A stretch of 64,000 nucleotides of DNA. Source: Thalassospira mesophila. Its GTDB lineage: Bacteria > Pseudomonadota > Alphaproteobacteria > Rhodospirillales > Thalassospiraceae. Each line of letters opens with the position of its first letter. Position 1 is the first letter of the stretch. Below, one piece after another: positions 58,333-64,000 of this stretch. The notes beneath the pieces are model-generated. The model was given only the letters and a program-made list of their open reading frames with translations. It made no database searches and had not been told where the DNA came from. Location of the stretch: assembly GCF_002115755.1 (NCBI RefSeq), contig NZ_JFKA01000003.1, forward strand, positions 186,001-250,000, given 5' to 3'. A program made the translations under genes and the position numbers.

Positions 58333-59517
58333 TTATGCCGTTTTCAGCCGTTCAAACCCGGCAGCCAGATCAGCGATCAGATCGTCGGTATCTTCCAGCC
58401 CGACATGAATACGCACCAGCTGGCCGGGGTCATCCCAGGTCGTTGCTGTGCGGATTTTTTTCGGATCCGACGGCAAAAGCAGGCTTTCAAACCCGCCCCA
58501 GCTAAAGCCCATGCCAAACAGGTCCATATGGTCCACCATATTGGCCAGCTGTGCGCGGGTGATCGGGTGCAGGACAAAAGAAAACAGGCCGCTGGCACCA
58601 ATGAAATCACGCTTCCAGATTGCATGTCCCGGGTCATCAGGCAGGCCGGGGTGCAACACGCGGCTGACTTCGGGCCGGGTTTGCAGCCATTTGGCAATGG
58701 CCAGACCCGATTCGTGATGTTGGCGCATCCGCACATTAAGGGTGCGCAAGCCGCGCTGGGCCAGATAACAATCATCAGGACCAATCGAATCGCCCGACAA
58801 AATGACCTGTTTTTTACAGGTAACAAAATCTTCTTGGGTGGCCGTGGTAATGGTGCCCATCATCACATCGGAATGGCCGACAATGTATTTCGTACCGGCC
58901 TGAACTGATACATCCACGCCCATCTCAAACGGGCGGCACAGGGTCGGCGATGCCCAGGTATTATCAAGCAAAACCTTGGCGTTTTTGGCGTGGGCGGCCT
59001 TGGCAATGGCCGGGATATCCTGCATTTCAAAGGTTAGCGAACCGGGGCTTTCACACCAGATAATGGTGGTGTTATCACGAATAAGACCGGCAATATCAGC
59101 CCCCAGCGTCGGGTCGTAATATTCAACATCGACACCAAATTTTTTCAAAAACGTATTGGCAAGGTTGCGGGTCGGGAAATAGGTGCTGTCGGTAATTAAC
59201 ACATGATCGCCCGGCTTGACGAAGGCGAGAATGGCATTGGTAATTGCCGCCACCCCCGATGACAGGCACAGGGTGGCGTGGCCACCTTCCAGCTCGGCAA
59301 TCGCTTCTTCCAGCAAATAGCGCGTCGGGGTGCCGTGGCGGCCATAAAAGCTGTTGCCGTGCGGGAAGGGCGATGCCTTTTCCAGGGCGTCAAGATTTTC
59401 AAACAAAATGGTCGAGGCATGTAAAACCGGCGGGTTGACCACACCGTGATATTCGCTGGACCGGCGCCCGGCATGAACCAGCCGTGTGGATGATTTAAAA
59501 TTTTTGTCTGTAGACAT
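58333..59517 (-). CDS. Trans-sulfuration PLP enzyme (cystathionine beta-lyase type), copy 2
   Basis: From ATG 59517, with AAGGAG 9 nt upstream, the product is 394 residues; the frame from 59577 is longer and lacks support. Family motifs: LHASTILFENLDALEKA, YGRHGTPTRYLLEEAIAELEGG, SGVAAITNAILAFVKPGDHV, the PLP lysine in QAGTKYIVGHSDVMMG and GFSWGGFESLLLP. It differs clearly from the copy at 40-41 kb. The ECA/MetC-like subgroup here often has cystathionine beta-lyase or cysteine desulfhydrase activity. Convergent with znuB, leaving a 92-nt terminator region. Confidence 0.87.
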   Translation of the reverse strand: MSTDKNFKSSTRLVHAGRRSSEYHGVVNPPVLHASTILFENLDALEKASPFPHGNSFYGRHGTPTRYLLEEAIAELEGGHATLCLSSGVAAITNAILAFVKPGDHVLITDSTYFPTRNLANTFLKKFGVDVEYYDPTLGADIAGLIRDNTTIIWCESPGSLTFEMQDIPAIAKAAHAKNAKVLLDNTWASPTLCRPFEMGVDVSVQAGTKYIVGHSDVMMGTITTATQEDFVTCKKQVILSGDSIGPDDCYLAQRGLRTLNVRMRQHHESGLAIAKWLQTRPEVSRVLHPGLPDDPGHAIWKRDFIGASGLFSFVLHPITRAQLANMVDHMDLFGMGFSWGGFESLLLPSDPKKIRTATTWDDPGQLVRIHVGLEDTDDLIADLAAGFERLKTA

Positions 59518-59773
59518 AAGGCAATTTCTCCTTGCCGCCGATAAGGCGACCGATGTGTCATTTGTTCGCCAAGACAAAGCATCTCAAGGCATTGGGATCA
59601 AGGATTTTTACGGGGATTTGATGTGGATAAGGCCCGGTTTTGGCATGTTGATGGCCAAGGGCAGCCAGTTTGCCGTGCCAGAAGGATGTTTGTAAGTTTA
59701 TGCCCATGATTGCGGCTCGCATCGGGGGAACGAAATGATGTAAAACCGCTAACAGCTTTGCAAGGGAGGTTTC

Positions 59774-60727
59774 GTGCTTCAGCTTCAGGATTTTCGGGCA
59801 GCCCGCCGTCTGATTTCACCCCATATGCGCTTAACACCGGTTTTTGCCATTGGTCAGCCCGATTTTGGGGCAGCTTTACGCAATGGCACCCAAACACCGG
59901 ATCTGTTTTTGAAACTGGAAAATTTGCAGGTTTCAGGGTCGTTCAAGGCGCGCGGGGCGATGAATGCCGCCCTTAATCTCGATGCGACCGTTCGTGAAAA
60001 CGGGCTGGTGACGGCATCGGGGGGTAATCACGGCATGGGGGTTATCAATGCTGCCCGTGTTTTAAAAGTGCCGGTTAAAATCTTTTTGCCCACCAACACG
60101 CCTAAACCCAAAATCAGCAAACTGCGTAAATCCGGGGTGGATGTGGCTTTGCATGGTGCTGTTTGGGACGATGCCAATCACGCGGCCATGGCCCATGCGC
60201 GTGAAACCGGCATGGCCTATATTCACCCCTTTGCCGACCCCAATGTGATTGCCGGGCAGGGCACGATTGCGCTGGAACTGTTGGAGCAACAAGCCGACCT
60301 TGACACGCTGGTGGTGGCTGTTGGCGGTGGTGGCCTTATTTCCGGTGTGGCAAGCGCGGCAAAAATGCTGCGCCCCGGCATCCGCATTATCGGGGTGGAG
60401 CCGGTTGGCGCACCCACCTTGTTTGAAAGCCTGAAAAACAACGAAGTGGTCACATTGCCATCGGTCAATACCGCCGCCACCAGTTTGGCCCCGCGCCAGT
60501 CATCAGCGTTAAATGTGGATATGATCGGGAAAAATGTCGATCGCATTGTGCTGGTATCGGACGATGAAATGCGTACAGCCGCAGGCTGGATGTGGCGCGA
60601 GCTTGGCCTGTCGGTCGAACTTTCGGCGGCAGCCGGGCTGGCGGCAGTGATGCAGGGCCGCCTTGGCGATGCTGCGCCGGGCAAAACCGGCATTATTGTG
60701 TGTGGGACCGGCACCGACGGGCAATAG
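59774..60727 (+). CDS. Threonine/serine dehydratase-like PLP enzyme (fold type II)
   Basis: The start is GTG 59774, with AAGGGAGG upstream; the product is 317 residues. KLENLQVSGSFKARGAMNA carries the PLP lysine, ASGGNHGMGVINAARVLKVP and VGGGGLISGVASAAK (glycine loop) are typical. There is no C-terminal ACT domain, so it is a short catabolic or racemase-like enzyme rather than feedback-controlled IlvA. It deaminates L-threonine or L-serine, or racemises serine. The C-terminal CGTGTDGQ suggests a short end. Confidence 0.88.
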   Translation: MLQLQDFRAARRLISPHMRLTPVFAIGQPDFGAALRNGTQTPDLFLKLENLQVSGSFKARGAMNAALNLDATVRENGLVTASGGNHGMGVINAARVLKVPVKIFLPTNTPKPKISKLRKSGVDVALHGAVWDDANHAAMAHARETGMAYIHPFADPNVIAGQGTIALELLEQQADLDTLVVAVGGGGLISGVASAAKMLRPGIRIIGVEPVGAPTLFESLKNNEVVTLPSVNTAATSLAPRQSSALNVDMIGKNVDRIVLVSDDEMRTAAGWMWRELGLSVELSAAAGLAAVMQGRLGDAAPGKTGIIVCGTGTDGQ

Positions 60728-60796
60728 CGGCTATTGCCATCACCCACCGGTTCGCCACCCGGTGGGCGGTGTTAGTGACATTGCAAAATTTGGCCA

Positions 60797-60836
60797 ATAA
60801 AAAAGGACGAAACCTTGCGGTCTCGTCCTTTTTTAA
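60797..60836. terminator. Bidirectional terminator between dehydratase and rpmF
   Basis: The stem AAAAGGACGA / TCGTCCTTTT, with a bulge and a loop of about 12 nt, has T runs on both strands. Confidence 0.85.
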
Positions 60837-60927
60837 ACCAGCAGACCCCTTAAAAGGGGCGCGCGGAAAACAGCGTCGCAAACCGCGATGCTTTTACACA
60901 GGAAAGCCGAAGCCTTCCTTGCGTAAA

Positions 60928-61107
60928 TTACATCTTCGGCTCGACGACCTGACGACCACGGTACATACCGGTCTTCAGATCGACGTGGTGCGGGCGATGC
61001 AGTTCGCCGGTTTCTTTGTCTTCGCGGTACGAGCCCGCGGCGAGCTTGTCGTGTGAGCGACGCATGCCCTGACGGGATTTGGTCACTTTACTTTTTGGCA
61101 CTGCCAT
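60928..61107 (-). CDS. rpmF: 50S ribosomal protein L32
   Basis: A 59-residue protein easily missed by length filters. It begins [18 protein letters not shown] and continues with [20 protein letters not shown], the alphaproteobacterial L32 pattern. The paired cysteines of zinc-type L32 are absent, so this is the zinc-free form. It is part of the large ribosomal subunit. The start is ATG 61107; the stop is TAA 60928. A terminator follows at 60797. Confidence 0.95.
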   Translation of the reverse strand: MAVPKSKVTKSRQGMRRSHDKLAAGSYREDKETGELHRPHHVDLKTGMYRGRQVVEPKM

Positions 61108-61148
61108 GGGTCATAATCCTCAGGCTTGGGTAAACTTAGGGGCGCTTG

Positions 61149-61811
61149 TTACCTTGCGCGGTCGGGAAAGTCAACGATCAAAGTATCCGAATTGCCAAAT
61201 TCGCTATCTTTTTGCGATTTTGGTGACCCATGCTTGTTCGCCACGGTTACGGTGGCGGGAATCAGGCCGGTGTCACGGGGATCGTCGATAAACTCTGTTC
61301 GTTGATCATATACCGTAAAGCCCGCCCGTTGATAAGCCCCTAACGCACTTGGATGGTCCATCGAACAGGTATTTACCGTCAAACGTTGCGGGGAAAAGCT
61401 CCAGGCAGTGTCGACAGCCCAGTTTAACAGGTATTTGCCATAGCCCTTGCCGATAAATTCGGGGATCAAGCCCATATAGGACAGGTCGATCTGGCGTTCG
61501 TCCTCCAGCAAAATCAGGCTGAGTTCGGCAAAACCGGCCGGAACTCCGCCCACATAAAGCACGTAAACGTGGTTTTCCTGGCTTGAGAGAATCGGCTCAA
61601 GTTCGATATCGCTTAGCTGGCGGCGAAACCACCACATCCACGGCTCACCCACCGTATTATAAAGATAGCGGTAAAACGAAAGCGTTGGTTGTTCGGCGCG
61701 CACAATGGCCACCTTGCCCGGTGGAATAACCGCCGCCGGGCGGTCGGGCTGGTTGGTCATTTCCAGATAGGTGATGGTGACTTCCAGTTTCCCGGGCGTC
61801 TTTGCAGTCAT
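61149..61811 (-). CDS. GNAT-family N-acetyltransferase
   Basis: The product is 220 residues. The acetyl-CoA motif A is LSYMGLIPEFIGKGYGKYLLNWAV near residue 115, followed by VNTCSMDHPSALGAYQRAGFTVYD (motif B). The N-terminal half is typical of unusual GNATs that act on small metabolites. Its ATG overlaps the stop of the upstream GNAT gene (ATGA), so the two are translated in a coupled way. Substrate unknown. Confidence 0.87.
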   Translation of the reverse strand: MTAKTPGKLEVTITYLEMTNQPDRPAAVIPPGKVAIVRAEQPTLSFYRYLYNTVGEPWMWWFRRQLSDIELEPILSSQENHVYVLYVGGVPAGFAELSLILLEDERQIDLSYMGLIPEFIGKGYGKYLLNWAVDTAWSFSPQRLTVNTCSMDHPSALGAYQRAGFTVYDQRTEFIDDPRDTGLIPATVTVANKHGSPKSQKDSEFGNSDTLIVDFPDRAR

Positions 61812-62317
61812 GAGGTTAACCTTTTTTCATAAAACCGGGCGTCGTCGGTGTGGGCTGGTCCGGCAGACCGCCCGGAATCGGGCGCAGGTGCCTGACGATA
61901 CCCCCGACGACGATAAAACTTTGCCGCGCGCGGCGATGCCGCATGAACCTTGCAGGTCGCAAGCCCGACAGCCGACAGGATATTTTCTGCCATTTCCAGC
62001 ATCGTCGCCCCGTGGCCCTGGCCGCGCAGCGATGGTGCAACAGCCAGATAATGCACCCAGCCGGTTGTGCCATCATGCCCCACCATAATGGTGGCCATCA
62101 CCGGGCGGCTGGCCGACTGGCGCGCAATCAGCACCGACCCGCGCCCCGATGCATAACAATTTTGCAAATCATTATGGGCCTTTGTGGCTTGTGCATCGCG
62201 ATCAATCAGATCGCCATCATACCACAAATCAATCACGGCGTCGCAATCGGCGGTTTTTTCAAGCGACAGCCGCTCGATTATAATCTCCGGTGGCGGTATT
62301 TGTGCCTGTTTTGTCAT
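61808..62317 (-). CDS. GNAT-family N-acetyltransferase
   Basis: From ATG 62317 the product is 169 residues; longer starts to 62428 add a Cys-rich non-family stretch. The motif VHYLAVAPSLRGQGHGATMLEMAENILSAVG is acetyl-CoA motif A, then AASPRAAKFYRRRGYRQAP motif B. It is the first gene of a two-GNAT unit, overlapping the next by 4 nt. It is unrelated enough to the second to be a separate enzyme. Substrate unknown. Confidence 0.85.
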   Translation of the reverse strand: MTKQAQIPPPEIIIERLSLEKTADCDAVIDLWYDGDLIDRDAQATKAHNDLQNCYASGRGSVLIARQSASRPVMATIMVGHDGTTGWVHYLAVAPSLRGQGHGATMLEMAENILSAVGLATCKVHAASPRAAKFYRRRGYRQAPAPDSGRSAGPAHTDDARFYEKRLTS

Positions 62318-62499
62318 GGGCAATATCGGAATGGCGGGCAGGGTATTTGCAAGGCCGCAATATTGCCGTGCGGGCAATGTGCCCCGGTTTTTGCAACCGG
62401 GTGTAATTTTGGCCCCGCCTTGCACCATCCCCGTCTATGTCGCGCAGGACATAGTGGTTCGGGGGCGTTGGGGCAGGGCCAAAACATCATCGGTTTATC

Positions 62500-63360
62500 C
62501 TATTTCGGCTGGCCCGATGCGCGCGGGCTTTCGGGGCGCGATGTCCATTCCGCCCACGATCCGTCATAAACGGCGGTATGTTTTTTACCGGCAATATAGG
62601 CCCCCATGGCCAGCACACAGGCGGTCACACCCGACCCGCAACTGGTGACCATCGGTTTATCAAGGTTCACCCCGGCCTCGTTGAAAACGGCCTTGATGTC
62701 GCTTTCATCCTTAAAGGTGCCATCGGCATTAAGCAGTTTTTCATACGGCACATTAAAGGCCCCGGGAATACGCCCCGGCGCTCCCCAGATTTCATCGGCC
62801 GTACCTGCAAACCGCCCGGCAGAACGGGCATCGACCAGCTGTTCGCGCCCGGTATCAACATTGGCCAGCACCTGGTCATATTCGCGTAGCAAAAAGCTGT
62901 TGGCGCGCGCGGTGAAATGGCGTTCGCGCGGCGGTGTGGCGGCATCGGTTACGGCGTGGCCGTCGGCCTCCCATTTGGGCAGGCCACCATCTAAAACAAC
63001 AACATCGTTATGGCCGAAATGGCGCAACATCCACCACGCCCGGCACGCGGCCACGGCCACACCGGTTTGCGCATAGATAACAATCCGTACCCCGTCGCCA
63101 AGGCCAAGTTTGCGCACTTTGGCCGAAAATTTAATGGCATCGGGCATCATATGGGGCAGGGGGGCGCTGTCGTCGGCGGCGATATCGTCGATATCAAAAA
63201 AGACAGCACCGGGAATATGTTTGGCCTCAAAAATGGCGCGCGGGTCCTTGCCGCTGCCAGGCATATACCAGCTGGCATCAATCACGCGCACATCAGGGGC
63301 GTTCAGATGCTCCGCCAGCCACTGGGTGGAAACCAGCGCGTCGGATTTGGGATCACTCAT
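62500..63360 (-). CDS. sseA: 3-mercaptopyruvate sulfurtransferase (two-domain rhodanese)
   Basis: From ATG 63360, with GGAG upstream, the product is 286 residues. Two rhodanese domains are present: the N-terminal inactive one (VRVIDASWYMPGSGKDPRAIFEAKHIPGAVFFDID in part) and the C-terminal active one with the catalytic Cys in SCGSGVTACVL near residue 237. CGSGVTA is typical of mercaptopyruvate sulfurtransferases, versus CRKGVTA-type thiosulfate enzymes. It transfers sulfur from 3-mercaptopyruvate to thiols or cyanide. The longer frame to 63420 lacks a ribosome binding site. Confidence 0.9.
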   Translation of the reverse strand: MSDPKSDALVSTQWLAEHLNAPDVRVIDASWYMPGSGKDPRAIFEAKHIPGAVFFDIDDIAADDSAPLPHMMPDAIKFSAKVRKLGLGDGVRIVIYAQTGVAVAACRAWWMLRHFGHNDVVVLDGGLPKWEADGHAVTDAATPPRERHFTARANSFLLREYDQVLANVDTGREQLVDARSAGRFAGTADEIWGAPGRIPGAFNVPYEKLLNADGTFKDESDIKAVFNEAGVNLDKPMVTSCGSGVTACVLAMGAYIAGKKHTAVYDGSWAEWTSRPESPRASGQPK

Positions 63361-63488
63361 GGTCAAGCTCCGGTTTGCAATGGTGGGTATTGCATGTCCC
63401 CGGTCGTTTCCGAAGATCATTTTTTTTAAAGGTACGAACCCGGCTTATTAAATTTTCCGGGCCGTTCAGACAACCAATTCTGGAAACT

Positions 63489-64000
63489 TTATTGGGCTTC
63501 GTCAAAAACAATATTGATGCGGCGGTTCTGTCGGCCCTTCTTTTCTATTTTTGACACCCGAACCCGGCCAATTTCCGACGTATTACGCACATGGGTGCCG
63601 CCACAGGGCTGAAAATCGATGCCTTCAATGGTCACCGTTCGTACCGTTTCCCCGTCCATCGGCGGTTGAACCGACATGGTGCGTACCAGTTCGGGGTTGG
63701 CTTTCAGCTCGGCAATGCTGATTTCGCCATCATAAACATCGGCATTGCGCGCCAGCAAGGCGTTCAGTTTTTCGGTTAATTCATCCTTGTCCGGGCTGCC
63801 GTCCATGTCAAAATCCAGCCGGGCTTTGTGGCTGGCAATGTTGCCGCCGGTAACGCCGCCATCAACAATTGAACATAAAACATGCAGGCAGGTGTGAAAC
63901 CGCATATGGCGATGGCGGGTTTCCCAGTCCAGCACCGCGCGCACCGTGCTGCCCACTGGCGGCAAGTCGTAATCATCGGCAATCACATGCAATGGCGTGC
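63489..64000 (-). CDS. AlaX-type alanyl-tRNA editing protein (5' truncated by window edge)
   Basis: The frame is open to the right edge; about 169 residues are seen. HTCLHVLC is the HXXXH zinc motif and QPCGGTHVRNTSEIG carries the third ligand Cys-His region of AlaX and the AlaRS editing domain. It removes mischarged Ser or Gly from tRNA-Ala in trans. The missing N-terminus would hold the GGGQPGD region. TTG 63992 is an internal codon, not a start. Confidence 0.88.
   Translation of the reverse strand, partial: TPLHVIADDYDLPPVGSTVRAVLDWETRHRHMRFHTCLHVLCSIVDGGVTGGNIASHKARLDFDMDGSPDKDELTEKLNALLARNADVYDGEISIAELKANPELVRTMSVQPPMDGETVRTVTIEGIDFQPCGGTHVRNTSEIGRVRVSKIEKKGRQNRRINIVFDEAQ

Overview
The window looks like a piece of an alphaproteobacterial chromosome. 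The coding style is moderately GC-rich, and the gene content suggests Rhodospirillales, probably a Thalassospira-like marine heterotroph. This placement is inferred from protein character, such as the alaC-hom ... glpX ... recJ order, class I PHA synthase and ThiXYZ behind a THI box; no database was searched. I see no rRNA, CRISPR array, integrase, transposase or phage structural gene. Most of the window is ordinary core and housekeeping sequence, with short accessory patches.

Layout. 1-4.7 kb: the end of one EamA exporter, a gamma-carbonic anhydrase, a second EamA exporter, a di-haem cytochrome c peroxidase behind an FNR-type box, and a beta-hydroxyacid dehydrogenase. 4.8-8.5 kb: PHA synthase phaC and a large OmpA-type lipoprotein. 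8.6-19 kb: alaC, hom and glpX, then a patch holding an orphan glucose-dehydrogenase-type membrane domain, an Hsp70-like ATPase, a TetR/zinc-alcohol-dehydrogenase pair with matching operators and a small membrane protein, then recJ. 19-24 kb: a cI-like HTH protein, a solute-binding protein, a GST, an MFS transporter and five tandem identical tRNA-Glu genes. 24-31 kb: dinB with a zinc ribbon, a degenerate EAL protein, a TPR/SPOR lipoprotein, a SAM hydroxide adenosyltransferase, an MBL hydrolase and a VOC protein. 31-35 kb: motA-motB and a chemoreceptor with a periplasmic c-type haem motif. 35-38.7 kb: small unknown proteins around apt, a Panacea-domain protein and a 267-bp MITE-like element. 38.7-45 kb: a ChaN-like protein, a MetC-type enzyme, an FAD oxidoreductase, an EamA transporter and an MBL hydrolase. 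45-48 kb: thiZ-thiX-thiY under a TPP riboswitch. 48-54 kb: an HDAC-family deacetylase coupled to a DUF192 protein, tRNA-Pro, an NDUFS4-like complex I accessory subunit, tRNA-Arg, a polysaccharide-lyase-like protein, a lipoprotein, a YitT protein and an aldo/keto reductase. 54-58 kb: a zinc-homeostasis locus with hisI and a His-rich COG0523 GTPase diverging from zur-znuC-znuB around one Zur-box-like palindrome. 58-64 kb: a second MetC-like enzyme, a threonine dehydratase, rpmF (59 aa), two coupled GNAT acetyltransferases, a 3-mercaptopyruvate sulfurtransferase and a partial AlaX editing protein.

The regulatory logic is unusually readable. There is an FNR-type box at the peroxidase, twin TetR operators at tetR and adh, a THI box overlapping the thiZ ribosome binding site, a divergent Zur box and a possible LexA box at dinB. 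The best candidates for something less described are the haem chemoreceptor beside motAB, the free-standing GDH membrane domain, the degenerate EAL protein, the nested-palindrome MITE and the Panacea protein without an obvious toxin.
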